DNA of 64,000 nucleotides from Pseudomonas promysalinigenes (lineage in GTDB: Bacteria > Pseudomonadota > Gammaproteobacteria > Pseudomonadales > Pseudomonadaceae). Shown here one piece after another: positions 55,998 to 64,000 of the stretch. The notes beneath the pieces are model-generated. The model did no database searches. It was not told the DNA's origin and saw only the letters and a list, made by a program, of their open reading frames with translations. The stretch is from contig NZ_CP077094.1 in the NCBI RefSeq assembly GCF_014269025.2, positions 2,294,001 through 2,358,000 on the forward strand, in the 5' to 3' direction. The position numbers and the translations under genes were made by a program. Positions within the stretch are counted from its first letter, which is position 1, and each line of letters opens with the position of its first letter.

Positions 55998-57392
55998 ATG
56001 AACGCACCGTTTCAAGCCAAGCTGCATACCCTGCGTGAAACCCGTGATTACCAAGCGGGCGACGCTGCGCACCACATCCACGCTTTCCTCGATCAAAAAG
56101 CGCTGAACGCCGAGGGCCCGCGAGTGATGGTTGGTGGCGAACGTCTGCATTTGTGGGACAGCGACGGCAAGCGTTACCTGGATGGTATGTCTGGCCTGTG
56201 GTGCACCCAGCTCGGCTATGGCCGCAAGGACCTGACGGCAGCGGCCGCTGCGCAGATGGACCAACTGGCCTACTACAACATGTTCTTCCACACCACCCAC
56301 CCGGCGGTGATCGAACTGTCCGAGCTATTGTTCAGCCTGCTGCCAGGCCACTACAGCCACGCCATCTATACCAACTCAGGCTCCGAAGCCAACGAAGTGC
56401 TGATCCGCACCGTGCGGCGTTATTGGCAGGTGGTCGGGCAGCCTAGCAAGAAGATCATGATCGGCCGCTGGAACGGCTACCACGGCTCCACCTTGGCCGC
56501 CACTGCGCTGGGCGGCATGAAGTTCATGCACGAGATGGGCGGCTTGATCCCGGATGTGGCGCACATCGATGAGCCTTACTGGTATGCCGCAGGGGGGGAT
56601 TTGACCCCGGCCGAGTTCGGCCGCCGCTGCGCCCTGCAACTGGAGGAGAAAATCCTTGAGCTGGGTGCCGAGAACGTTGCCGGCTTCATCGCCGAGCCGT
56701 TCCAGGGCGCGGGCGGCATGATTTTCCCGCCAGAAAGCTACTGGCCCGAAATCCAACGGATCTGCCGCCAATACGATGTGCTGCTGTGTGCCGATGAGGT
56801 CATCGGCGGTTTTGGCCGCACCGGCGAGTGGTTCGCCCACGAATACTTTGGCTTCGAGCCGGACACCTTGTCGATCGCCAAAGGCCTGACCTCAGGTTAC
56901 GTGCCAATGGGCGGCCTGGTGCTGAGCAAGCGTATTGCCCAGGCCCTGGTGGAGCGCGGCGGCGTGTTCGCCCATGGCCTGACCTATTCCGGGCACCCGG
57001 TGGCGGCTGCGGTGGCCATCGCCAACCTCAAGGCCCTGCGCGATGAGGGCATCGTGCGCCAGGTCAAGGAAGACACAGGCCCGTACCTGCAGCGCATTCT
57101 GCGCGAAGTGTTCGCCAACCATCCGCTGATCGGTCAGGTACAGGGCGCAGGCCTGGTGGCGGCGCTGCAGTTTACCGAGGACAAGGGCAGCCGGAAACGT
57201 TACGCCAATGAAAACGATTTGGCCTGGCAGTGCCGCACCTATGGCTTCGAGGAGGGGGTGATCATCCGTTCCACCCTAGGGCGGATGATCATGGCGCCGG
57301 CCTTGGTGGCCAACCACAGTGAGCTGGATGAACTGGTGGAAAAAACCCGCCTTGCAGTGGATCGCACCGCCCGAGGGTTGGGGGTTCTCTGA
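55998..57392 (+). CDS. Class-III omega-aminotransferase (SpuC-like)
   Basis: A 464-residue PLP enzyme. NSGSEANEVLIRT binds the cofactor phosphate, WNGYHGSTLAATALGG stacks on PLP, CADEVIGGFGRTGEWF carries the Asp, and LSIAKGLTSGYVPMGG the catalytic Lys. It belongs to the omega-aminotransferase branch that includes polyamine:pyruvate and putrescine aminotransferases. This fits the polyamine genes elsewhere in the window, but beta-alanine or other omega-amines are possible. CGGAG precedes the ATG. It ends just before a REP palindrome pair. Confidence 0.85.
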   Translation: MNAPFQAKLHTLRETRDYQAGDAAHHIHAFLDQKALNAEGPRVMVGGERLHLWDSDGKRYLDGMSGLWCTQLGYGRKDLTAAAAAQMDQLAYYNMFFHTTHPAVIELSELLFSLLPGHYSHAIYTNSGSEANEVLIRTVRRYWQVVGQPSKKIMIGRWNGYHGSTLAATALGGMKFMHEMGGLIPDVAHIDEPYWYAAGGDLTPAEFGRRCALQLEEKILELGAENVAGFIAEPFQGAGGMIFPPESYWPEIQRICRQYDVLLCADEVIGGFGRTGEWFAHEYFGFEPDTLSIAKGLTSGYVPMGGLVLSKRIAQALVERGGVFAHGLTYSGHPVAAAVAIANLKALRDEGIVRQVKEDTGPYLQRILREVFANHPLIGQVQGAGLVAALQFTEDKGSRKRYANENDLAWQCRTYGFEEGVIIRSTLGRMIMAPALVANHSELDELVEKTRLAVDRTARGLGVL

Positions 57393-57413
57393 GGTCGAAG
57401 CGTGCCGCCGCGC

Positions 57414-57470
57414 GGCCCATTCGCGGCTCAAGCCGCTCCTAAAAGGAGCGTTTCAAGATGCGAATGGGCC
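57414..57470. repeat. Tail-to-tail REP palindrome pair (BIME-like)
   Basis: GGCCCATTCGC (57414-57424) is perfectly matched by GCGAATGGGCC (57460-57470), and CGCTCCT (57434-57440) by AGGAGCG (57444-57450), forming a long stem with a nine-nucleotide internal loop on each side. The left unit continues GGCTCAAGCCGCTCCT, close to the P. putida REP consensus; the right unit is a diverged copy in reverse. It lies between convergent genes and may act as a terminator or transcript stabiliser. Confidence 0.85.
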
Positions 57471-57483
57471 TGAAGGGCGGCGA

Positions 57484-59484
57484 TCAATGCGGTGCGCGCG
57501 GTATGGTCTTGAGCAGGTCTTCGGGGCTGATGTGCCCGACAACCTGCGCCACCGCGCTGCCTGGGGTCGGCAGGTCGATGATATGGCTCTTCATCTTGCC
57601 GATGACATGCATTTCGCACGGCTTGCAGTCGAACTTCAACGTCAGCACTTCGTCGCCCTGGATCAGCTGCATAGGCGCCACCTTGGTTCGTACACCGGTC
57701 ACACCCTTGGCCTGTTTGGGGCACAGGTTGAACGAGAAGCGCAGGCAGTGCTTGGTGATCATCACCGGCACTTCGCCGTGTTCTTCGTGGGCTTCATAGG
57801 CGGCGTCGATCAACTGCACACCATGGCGGTGGTAGAAGTCGCGGGCCTTCTGGTTGTAGACGTTGGCCAGGAACGACAGGTGCGACTCCGGGTACACCGG
57901 AGGCGGCGAGGTTTCGGCCTTGCGCCTGCCACGAGGGTGGGCCTGCACGCGGGCGGCGGTCAGCGCTTCGATGGCCTCACGGCGCAGGGCCTTGAGCTGC
58001 GAGTTAGGGATGAAGAATGCCTGCGGCGCGTCCAGCTCGATAGCGGTAGCGTGGTACATCGTGGTGCCCAGCTGGCCCAGCAGGTCGTGCAACTGCTCCA
58101 GTGCCTGCTGTGGCTTGTTGGCAACGCCGAACGGGCCATCCAGGGCCACCTGCACGCTGACGCCTTCTTCGCTGCTGACCCTCAGCATCAGCCGCTGCTC
58201 GCGCAGTACTGCATGCCATTGCACGCCAACCCGGCGCTCGGACGAGGTGCGTTGCAGCGCCTGCTGCCAGTTGTGGTCGAGGTTGCGTGAAAGCGGGTGG
58301 TTCGGCCGCAGCTTGTGCAGGCCTTCGGGCATCTCATTAGGTTCGACGCGGTAGCGATAGCGCTTCTGGCCGTCTTCCTCGAACTCGCCACGGGGCTCGG
58401 CGATGTTGGCGCGAAACCCCACCACTTCACGCTTGACCAACACATTGAGGCCGTCACCGTTGGTCAACGGCACTTGGGTGACCACGTGCAAGTCACGCTT
58501 GCCGACTTTTTCCACCACGCCAACTTCAAGGCCGGTGAAGGTCGGCGAGTCGAAGGCGCCGATGTCGACTTTGCGGTCAGTAACGAAATAATCGGTGCTG
58601 CCACGGTGGAAGGTCTTGTCCGGGTCGGGCAGGAAAAAATGCTCGGTGCGGCCGCTGGAAGCGCGGGCCAGTTCTGGTCGCCCTTCGAGAATGGCATCGA
58701 GCTCTTTACGGTAATGGGCAGTGATGTTTTTCACATACCCCATGTCCTTGTACCGACCCTCGATCTTGAACGAGCGCACGCCTGCATCCACCAGGTCCGC
58801 CAGGTTGGCGGTCTGGTTGTTGTCTTTCATCGACAGCAGGTGCTTCTCGAACGCCACGACGCGGCCTTGGTCGTCCTTGAGGGTATACGGCAGGCGGCAA
58901 GCCTGGGAGCAGTCACCGCGGTTGGCGCTGCGCCCGGTCTGGGCATGGGAGATGTTGCACTGGCCCGAGAACGCCACGCACAACGCACCGTGGATGAAGA
59001 ATTCGATGGCCGCGTCGGTTTCGCTGGCGATGGCGCGAATCTGTTGCAGGTTCAGCTCGCGGGCCAGCACCAGTTGGGAGAACCCGGCCTGGTCGAGGAA
59101 CTTGGCCCGCTCCAGGGTGCGAATGTCGGTCTGGGTGCTGGCATGCAGTTCGATCGGCGGGATATCCAGCTCCATCACCCCCAGGTCCTGCACGATCAGG
59201 GCGTCGACGCCAGCGTCGTAGAGCTGGTGGATCAGCTTGCGCGCCGGCTCCAGTTCGTTGTCGTGCAGGATGGTGTTGATGGTGGTGAACACCCGGGCGT
59301 GATAGCGATGAGCGAACTCGACCAGTTCGGCGATATCACCGACTTCATTGCAGGCATTGTGGCGAGCACCGAAGCTCGGGCCACCGATGTAGATGGCATC
59401 AGCACCGTGCAGGATCGCCTCGCGGGCGATGGCGACGTCACGGGCGGGGCTGAGCAGTTCCAGGTGATTCTTTGGCAGGGACAT
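57484..59484 (-). CDS. rlhA: U32-family 23S rRNA cytidine-2501 hydroxylation protein RlhA
   Basis: A 666-residue protein closely resembling E. coli RlhA (YdcP) throughout: the start LELLSPARDVAIAREAILHG, the Fe-S cysteine region CVAFSGQC and GDCSQACRLPYTL, KIEGRYKDMGYVKN, and the C-terminal LTLKFDCKPCEMHVIGKMK. RlhA is needed for 5-hydroxycytidine at position 2501 of 23S rRNA. It is longer than TrhP (YegQ), which lacks the C-terminal domain. The ATG at 59484 was chosen because it gives the family's N-terminal length; a GTG at 59508 would add eight residues. Confidence 0.92.
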   Translation of the reverse strand: MSLPKNHLELLSPARDVAIAREAILHGADAIYIGGPSFGARHNACNEVGDIAELVEFAHRYHARVFTTINTILHDNELEPARKLIHQLYDAGVDALIVQDLGVMELDIPPIELHASTQTDIRTLERAKFLDQAGFSQLVLARELNLQQIRAIASETDAAIEFFIHGALCVAFSGQCNISHAQTGRSANRGDCSQACRLPYTLKDDQGRVVAFEKHLLSMKDNNQTANLADLVDAGVRSFKIEGRYKDMGYVKNITAHYRKELDAILEGRPELARASSGRTEHFFLPDPDKTFHRGSTDYFVTDRKVDIGAFDSPTFTGLEVGVVEKVGKRDLHVVTQVPLTNGDGLNVLVKREVVGFRANIAEPRGEFEEDGQKRYRYRVEPNEMPEGLHKLRPNHPLSRNLDHNWQQALQRTSSERRVGVQWHAVLREQRLMLRVSSEEGVSVQVALDGPFGVANKPQQALEQLHDLLGQLGTTMYHATAIELDAPQAFFIPNSQLKALRREAIEALTAARVQAHPRGRRKAETSPPPVYPESHLSFLANVYNQKARDFYHRHGVQLIDAAYEAHEEHGEVPVMITKHCLRFSFNLCPKQAKGVTGVRTKVAPMQLIQGDEVLTLKFDCKPCEMHVIGKMKSHIIDLPTPGSAVAQVVGHISPEDLLKTIPRAPH

Positions 59485-59655
59485 GGCGTTATAGGTTCGG
59501 GCTGTCACGGTTTAGGGCGGCATTGTAGCGGTGAAATGCCTGCCTGACACCTTCGGGTGCCAGGAGGTGCATCGGCCGTTGTGACGCATTTAGCGGGGAA
59601 GGGCGCCGGCGCTCAGCTCAAAGTCGGCGCAGGCCCGCTGGGAGATTCCAGATTT

Positions 59656-59850
59656 TCAGCAAGACGGTTTGGCACCTTTGCTGATGCGTTCGCTCTGGTT
59701 TTTCATCAGGGCGAACGCCGCGTGGGCGAGTTTCTGGCGAGGATTACCAGCGCTTGGATCGTTGCCTTTTCACTGTTTCGCTACCGCTCGTTGTCCCTCT
59801 TTCCCGCGCGTGACTTGCTGGCTGCCGTCCCCTTTTTGCTGGGCGGCTGA
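59656..59850 (-). pseudogene. Possible degenerate reading frame or repeat remnant
   Basis: On the minus strand a frame with an internal stop at 59770-59772 reads QQKGDGSQQVTRGKEGQRAV upstream of the stop and GNPRQKLAHAAFALMKNQSE downstream, ending at 59656. It has protein-like composition and looks like the worn tail of a coding sequence or a dispersed repeat, but I cannot name the family. The plus strand also has a 97-codon frame here without family similarity. Confidence that this was ever a gene is low. Confidence 0.22.
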
Positions 59851-60079
59851 ATAGAACACGGGTAATTATCCCTACAGAACTTTTCTAAAATTCTTGGAGT
59901 TGCCAGCGTGAATAGCGCAGAGGGAAATCAAGATTGAGATAGTGAATGCGTACCATTGGGCTGTAATCAAACTAAATGTTTCTGGTTTTTATTGTAGGAT
60001 GCTTCCGAAATTTTTAGGTTGTATGGATTTCACGTAGAGTTTGTGCATCTGTGGCATTTTTTATCGACTTGGGCGTGTA

Positions 60080-60093
60080 TTGATCTAGATCAA
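60080..60093 (+). promoter_or_regulatory. Perfect Anr/Fnr-type box upstream of the T6SS genes
   Basis: TTGATCTAGATCAA matches the Fnr/Anr consensus TTGAT-N4-ATCAA at every fixed position. A TGGTATTTT sequence at 60115-60123 could be an extended -10 element, which would put the start near 60130 and the box centre about 43 bases upstream, the usual place for a class-II activator site. The inferred leader to tssB is about 240 nt. Confidence 0.6.
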
Positions 60094-60367
60094 TGCGCTG
60101 TCGGTTGCGGTCATTGGTATTTTGTGAAAAAGCGCGGTTGGTCTGACAGCAAAAAAGTCCGGTTCCTTCACTCCAAAGCCAGCTTTTGTAGGACGTTTCC
60201 TAGTTTTCCTTGAGGGGTGGCGGAACACATAAAAGTCGTTCAAATTTACTAAGGAAATATTTCGGGATGCCGGAAGTCGAGGCGTCATTGCTGAGTTGAG
60301 TCCTGTTTTATCAGGTGCATGAACTTGACTCGGGGCATCTATGTCGGGTACTGGTTTGGGGGGAATC

Positions 60368-60871
60368 ATGGCTTCAAATAGCTTTCAGAATGAAGTGCCC
60401 AAGGCACGCGTCAATATCAAACTGGACCTGCATACGGGTGGCGCTCAGCGTAAGGTGGAGCTTCCGCTCAAGCTACTGCTGATGGGGGACTATAGCAACG
60501 GCAAAGAGCAACGCCCGCTGTCAGAGCGTCCGAAGGTAAATATCAACAAGAATAATTTTGACAGTGTGCTGTCAGAGCTTTCTCCGAGTCTCAAGCTAAT
60601 CGTTGAAGATACGCTATCGGGGGGCAGAAGTGAGGCGCCGGTCGAGCTGAACTTCAAGCGCATGAAGGACTTCGAGCCAGAGCAGGTTGCGCGGCAGATG
60701 CCGCAACTGCGTGCACTGTTGGCTATGCGGAATTTACTGCGCGAGTTGAAGGCCAACTTGTTGGATAACGCAACGTTCCGTATAGAGCTGGAGCGGATAC
60801 TCAAAGACGAAGTGCTGAGTGACGAGCTGCGTCAGGAACTGGCGGCCCTGCCACCTCAAAACGATCGCTAG
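60368..60871 (+). CDS. tssB: T6SS contractile sheath small subunit
   Basis: A 167-residue TssB/VipA protein, which with TssC forms the contractile sheath in the cytosol. The pattern VPKARVNIKLDLHTGG, KLLLMGDYS and PVELNFKRMKDFEPEQVARQ is characteristic. ATG 60368 follows a GGGGGG run; an in-frame ATG at 60341 gives a short extension without support. It is the first gene of tssBCKL and is separated by a long leader from the previous gene. Codon use and base composition are AT-richer than in the mdc or EPS genes. Confidence 0.93.
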   Translation: MASNSFQNEVPKARVNIKLDLHTGGAQRKVELPLKLLLMGDYSNGKEQRPLSERPKVNINKNNFDSVLSELSPSLKLIVEDTLSGGRSEAPVELNFKRMKDFEPEQVARQMPQLRALLAMRNLLRELKANLLDNATFRIELERILKDEVLSDELRQELAALPPQNDR

Positions 60872-60904
60872 AAATCCATCCAATCGATTGACGGGAAGCT
60901 AATA

Positions 60905-62443
60905 ATGTCCGAAGAACAATCTTCTGCGCAATCGCGTGGCGCCATCGTGCAGGTGGAAGAAAGCCAGAGCGTTTATCATGCGCTGTTCGAAAGAATAAAT
61001 CTTGAGCCACTTGATCAAATGGGAGGCATTGAAGCGTTCCAAAGTGTCGAGGCGCTATCGGATGCGACGCCTAATGAGCGCGTTACTGCATCTGTCAGCG
61101 TTTTCCTCGATCGGCTCAAGCGTGTCTCTCCGAAGGTGGAGCGGCTGGATAGAGCGCTGCTGGATGAACACATTGCCTTGATTGATGCCCAGATCAGCAG
61201 TCAGTTGGACGCAGTCATGCATCACCCGGATTTCCAGCGGGTCGAATCCATCTGGCGTGGAGCGAAGTCGTTGATCGATCAGACGGATTTTCGTCAAAAC
61301 GTCCGGGTCGAGCTGCTGGATATCAGTAAGCAGGATTTAGCGCAGGACTTTGAGGACGCACCGGAGATCGCTCAAAGCGGTATGTATCTGCATACCTATA
61401 CCCAGGAGTACGACACGCCCGGCGGTGAGCCCATCGCGGCGGCGGTTTCGAACTACGAGTTTGGGCGCGGGCCGCAAGACATAGCGCTGTTGCGGAATAT
61501 TTCGAAGGTGGCTGCCGCAGCCCATATGCCTTTCTTGTGCTCAGTGGGTGCTGCGTTCTTCGGGAAGAACACCATGGAGGAAGTGGCTGCTATCAAGGAT
61601 ATCGGCAACTACATGGATCGTGCGGAGTACATCAAATGGCACGCGTTCGCTCAGAGCGATGACGCTCGTTATGTGGGCGCAACAATGCCAAGCACCCTGG
61701 GTCGTCTACCTTACGGGCCTGACACCAACCCGGTTCGGCTGTTCAATTATGTAGAGCGCGTCAAGGGGCCGGACCATAGCAAATATTTGTGGGTAAGCTC
61801 GACATTCGCGTTCGCGGCGAACATGGTTAAAAGCTTTATCGCCAATGGTTGGTGTGTACAAATTCGAGGTCCGCAGTCAGGAGGAGCGGTCACAAACCTG
61901 CCGATCCATTTGTACGACATGGGGACAGGCAGTCAAGTCAAGATTCCCTCGGAAGTGATGATTCCAGAAACGCGCGAATTCGAGTTCGCCAATTTGGGCT
62001 TGATTCCGCTCTCCTATTATAAGAATCGTGATTACGCCTGCTTCTTCTCGGCCAATTCGGCCCACAAGCCCGCTATTTATGATACTGCAGAGGCCACGGC
62101 GAATAGTCGCATCAACGCGCGGTTGCCCTATGTGTTTCTGCTTTCTCGGATTGCGCACTACTTGAAGCTGATTCAGCGCGAGAACATCGGTACAACCAAA
62201 GACCGTCGCCTGTTGGAGTTGGAGCTCAATAGGTGGATAAGCGGCCTGGTCACCGAGATGACCGATCCAGGAGATGACCTGCAGGCCTCTCACCCATTGA
62301 GGGAAGCAAAAGTGGTTGTCGAAGACATTGACGACAATCCAGGCTTCTTCAGGGTCAAGTTGTTTGCTGTGCCGCATTTCCAGGTTGAGGGCATGGACAT
62401 CAACTTGTCATTGGTTTCGCAGATGCCAAAAGCCAAATCTTAA
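60905..62443 (+). CDS. tssC: T6SS contractile sheath large subunit
   Basis: A 512-residue TssC/VipB protein. Recognisable parts are LDEHIALIDAQISSQLDAVMHHPDFQ (in pieces), ESIWRGAKSLID, FGRGPQDIALLRNISKVAAA, APFL-like MPFLCSVGA, PYGPDTNPVRLFNY and WCVQIRGPQSGGAV. It polymerises with TssB around the Hcp tube and drives injection. It lies 33 bp after tssB with GGGAAG before the ATG. Confidence 0.95.
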   Translation: MSEEQSSAQSRGAIVQVEESQSVYHALFERINLEPLDQMGGIEAFQSVEALSDATPNERVTASVSVFLDRLKRVSPKVERLDRALLDEHIALIDAQISSQLDAVMHHPDFQRVESIWRGAKSLIDQTDFRQNVRVELLDISKQDLAQDFEDAPEIAQSGMYLHTYTQEYDTPGGEPIAAAVSNYEFGRGPQDIALLRNISKVAAAAHMPFLCSVGAAFFGKNTMEEVAAIKDIGNYMDRAEYIKWHAFAQSDDARYVGATMPSTLGRLPYGPDTNPVRLFNYVERVKGPDHSKYLWVSSTFAFAANMVKSFIANGWCVQIRGPQSGGAVTNLPIHLYDMGTGSQVKIPSEVMIPETREFEFANLGLIPLSYYKNRDYACFFSANSAHKPAIYDTAEATANSRINARLPYVFLLSRIAHYLKLIQRENIGTTKDRRLLELELNRWISGLVTEMTDPGDDLQASHPLREAKVVVEDIDDNPGFFRVKLFAVPHFQVEGMDINLSLVSQMPKAKS

Positions 62444-62466
62444 GTGCGGCCTCAGGAGTACATGAC

Positions 62467-63822
62467 GTGAAAATCGACCGGCCTTTGTGGGCGTCGGGCG
62501 TGGTGTTATCTGCCCAGCAGTTTCAGCAGCAGGCCCGCTTCGAGTCCTGGACTAATCAAAGTATTGCCTCGCGGGTCTTGGTCCATCCTTGGGGTGTCCA
62601 GTGTGTAGCGTTTGATGCGGATGCACTGCAGTTGGGCAAATTTATGGCCACCCGGCTTAAGTTGTGCTTCCCCGATGGGACTTTGATTGACACGGATCGG
62701 TTGGATCGACTTCCTGGTGCTCTTGAGCTGTCTCGGGTATTGCCCGGTGATATCCAAACCGCCACGGTGGTGCTCGCTTTGCCGCTTGAACAGGCCAATG
62801 GCAACAACTGCCTGTTCGAAGACGGCAGAGCTGAGCGCCCCGTCAGGTACCGCCAAGTCTGGCGAGATACTCAAGATCTCTACTCAGACGAAATGCAGTC
62901 AATCAGCGTGCTCGAACATGCGTTGAGCCTGCGTCTGGATGCTGACGATAACTCAGATTACCTCACGTGCCCGGTGGCTCGCTTGGTGCGCGTCGGCGCA
63001 GAAAGCTGGGATCTCGATGAAAGCTACATTCCGCCCCTGCTGAGGTTTGATGCGCATGCTGGGTTGCTACTGCAACTCGAAAACTTGCTGACGCAGCTGT
63101 CCGCCAAACGTGAGCGGCTGATGGGGATGCGCCGGGAGAGCAATCAGCGCATGGCGGATTTTGCTGTAGCGGATGTCACGTTGTTCTGGTTACTCCATTC
63201 GTTGAATACCTATCAGCCTGTGTTGGCTGACCTTAAAGCTTATCCTGCGCGGCACCCGGAGCAGGTATATCAGCAGTTGGTAAAGCTCGCAGGTGGCCTG
63301 CTCACCTTCTCGTTGGACCAGGGCATTGAGGATATCCCTGCCTACCAGCATGAAGATCTTGAGACCGTTTTCCCTCCGTTGATGCGCACCCTTTCTACGT
63401 TGCTGGAGGCAAGCCTGCCGTCGCGCGTTCTGGCGCTGGTGCTGGAGGCGCGTAGTGCCAACCGTTGGCAGGTTCCCCTCAGCGACCCACGCCTGCTCGA
63501 ACCTGAAGGGGCTGATTTCTACCTATCTGTTCGCTGCCGGCTTCCAGCAGTTCAAGTACAGAGCCAGTTTCCTCGACTGTGCAAGATTGGCTCCCCTGAC
63601 GATGTGGACCATCTTATCAATGCGGCCCTCGATGGCGTTCCTCTGAAGCCTTTGAGTCACGTCCCGGCAGCGATACCGCTACGCCTGGAGAATCAGTACT
63701 TTGCCCTCGACCTCAGTCATGAAAAAGGCCGCGCCATGTTGGCCGACGGGGTCTGTGCGCTCTATGTCCCGAGTGTGTTTCAGGAGGTCAAGCTCGAACT
63801 GTTCGCGGTGCTTCGCTCATGA
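62467..63822 (+). CDS. tssK: T6SS baseplate subunit
   Basis: A 451-residue TssK protein linking the baseplate to the membrane complex. The N-terminus PLWASGVVLSAQQFQQQARF is the typical start (usual form W-x-EGL/ML-P-HFQ), with TYQPVLADLKAYPARHPEQVYQ and VFPPLMRTLSTLLEA further on and a C-terminal receptor-binding-like part. GTG start at 62467 follows AGGAG by eight bases. It overlaps tssL by 4 bp. Confidence 0.92.
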   Translation: MKIDRPLWASGVVLSAQQFQQQARFESWTNQSIASRVLVHPWGVQCVAFDADALQLGKFMATRLKLCFPDGTLIDTDRLDRLPGALELSRVLPGDIQTATVVLALPLEQANGNNCLFEDGRAERPVRYRQVWRDTQDLYSDEMQSISVLEHALSLRLDADDNSDYLTCPVARLVRVGAESWDLDESYIPPLLRFDAHAGLLLQLENLLTQLSAKRERLMGMRRESNQRMADFAVADVTLFWLLHSLNTYQPVLADLKAYPARHPEQVYQQLVKLAGGLLTFSLDQGIEDIPAYQHEDLETVFPPLMRTLSTLLEASLPSRVLALVLEARSANRWQVPLSDPRLLEPEGADFYLSVRCRLPAVQVQSQFPRLCKIGSPDDVDHLINAALDGVPLKPLSHVPAAIPLRLENQYFALDLSHEKGRAMLADGVCALYVPSVFQEVKLELFAVLRS

Positions 63823-64000
63823 ACCGTACGGCACAGAAGAGCATTCCAGCCAAAGTGGATATCGACGCGTTGCTGCAGGACACCTATCTGCTGGTCGTCG
63901 AACTGCGACACGGTACCGACGCGCACAGTAGTCCGCAGCTTTGGTCACGCTGCGTTGCTGATGTAGAGCATGTGCGCGACACGCTTCATGAGGATGGGCT
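63819..64000 (+). CDS. tssL: T6SS membrane-complex protein TssL/DotU, partial
   Basis: The start of an ORF whose ATG at 63819 overlaps the tssK stop, running off the window after about 60 codons. The start reads VDIDALLQDTYLLVVELRHG, then WSRCVADVEHVRD, matching the cytoplasmic helical domain at the start of TssL (DotU/IcmH family). The gene order tssB-tssC-tssK-tssL supports the call. Its membrane anchor would lie beyond the window. Confidence 0.8.
   Translation, partial: MNRTAQKSIPAKVDIDALLQDTYLLVVELRHGTDAHSSPQLWSRCVADVEHVRDTLHEDG

Larger units (their letters stand above)
59485..60367. other. Gene-poor AT-rich leader region upstream of the T6SS operon
   Basis: These 883 bp contain no convincing gene. 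A UUCG-loop hairpin (CCTGACACC...GGTGCCAGG) is at 59543-59564. Between 59656 and about 59850 the minus strand has a broken frame (see separate entry). From about 59850 to 60340 the sequence is AT-rich (21 G+C in the 60 bases 59941-60000) and holds an Anr/Fnr-type box and a -10-like element. No tRNA or integrase is seen. Confidence 0.6.

Noticed and set aside
58297..59547. 416-codon open frame antisense to rlhA
   Set aside because: rlhA matches its family over its full length on the minus strand; the plus-strand frame has no recognisable domain.
59557..59850. 97-codon plus-strand ORF upstream of the T6SS
   Set aside because: No family similarity, unusual composition, and it overlaps the broken minus-strand frame and a hairpin.

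Overview
The window looks like chromosomal DNA of a Pseudomonas putida-group bacterium. The reasons are the GC-rich, densely coded sequence, a P. putida-type REP palindrome pair (57414-57470), an mdc/mad malonate operon, polyamine genes, a Mn-riboswitch-led mntP, and an exopolysaccharide (EPS) locus whose gene content resembles what I recall of the P. putida 'pea' cluster. This assignment is by recognition only; no search was run.

Region 1 (1-24977) is a large EPS biosynthesis locus. Two flanking genes (GNAT/FemAB-like, GT61-like) are followed by a previously easy-to-miss 58-residue ORF (2671-2847). Its product is a signal peptide plus a PEP-CTERM/VPLPA-like sorting tail. Next, after a promoter and a structured leader, comes a Wza-like export protein, an outer-membrane barrel, a Wzz chain-length protein and a separate BY-kinase-like ATPase. 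A minus-strand block carries a Wzy-like polymerase, a secreted clan-A glycoside hydrolase and galE. A long plus-strand operon then encodes a tiny Tat-leader protein with a GMC oxidoreductase, two hexapeptide acyltransferases, five glycosyltransferases (three GT2, GT4, GT26), a VirK/YbjX-like protein, an undecaprenyl-phosphate sugar transferase (WcaJ type) and an alkaline-phosphatase-superfamily phosphoethanolamine transferase. No Wzx flippase and no exosortase is visible.

Region 2 (24978-36983) is amino-acid and polyamine metabolism. It holds a LysR gene divergent from L-serine dehydratase, a puuA-SBP-puuB-like minus-strand operon with a divergent AraC-type gene, an orphan SF1-like ATPase, and a succinate-semialdehyde dehydrogenase with a divergent LysR gene.

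Region 3 (36984-45130) holds pagL, a TonB-dependent siderophore receptor with a Fur-like box, mntP behind a yybP-ykoY riboswitch, a HisN-like phosphatase, a lipoprotein and a two-gene branched-chain acyl-CoA catabolic operon.

Region 4 (45131-53305) is a complete malonate decarboxylase operon, mdcABCDEGH-madLM, with convergent mdcR. Region 5 (53306-59484) has a BdlA-like PAS-PAS-MCP, a LuxR regulator beside a class-III aminotransferase, and rlhA.

Region 6 (59485-64000) is an AT-richer leader containing a perfect Anr/Fnr-type box, then tssB-tssC-tssK-tssL of a type VI secretion system, cut by the window end.

The most novel-looking signals are the orphan PEP-CTERM-like microprotein at the head of the EPS export genes, the minimal Tat escort peptide overlapping the GMC oxidoreductase, and the Anr-type box ahead of the T6SS operon.
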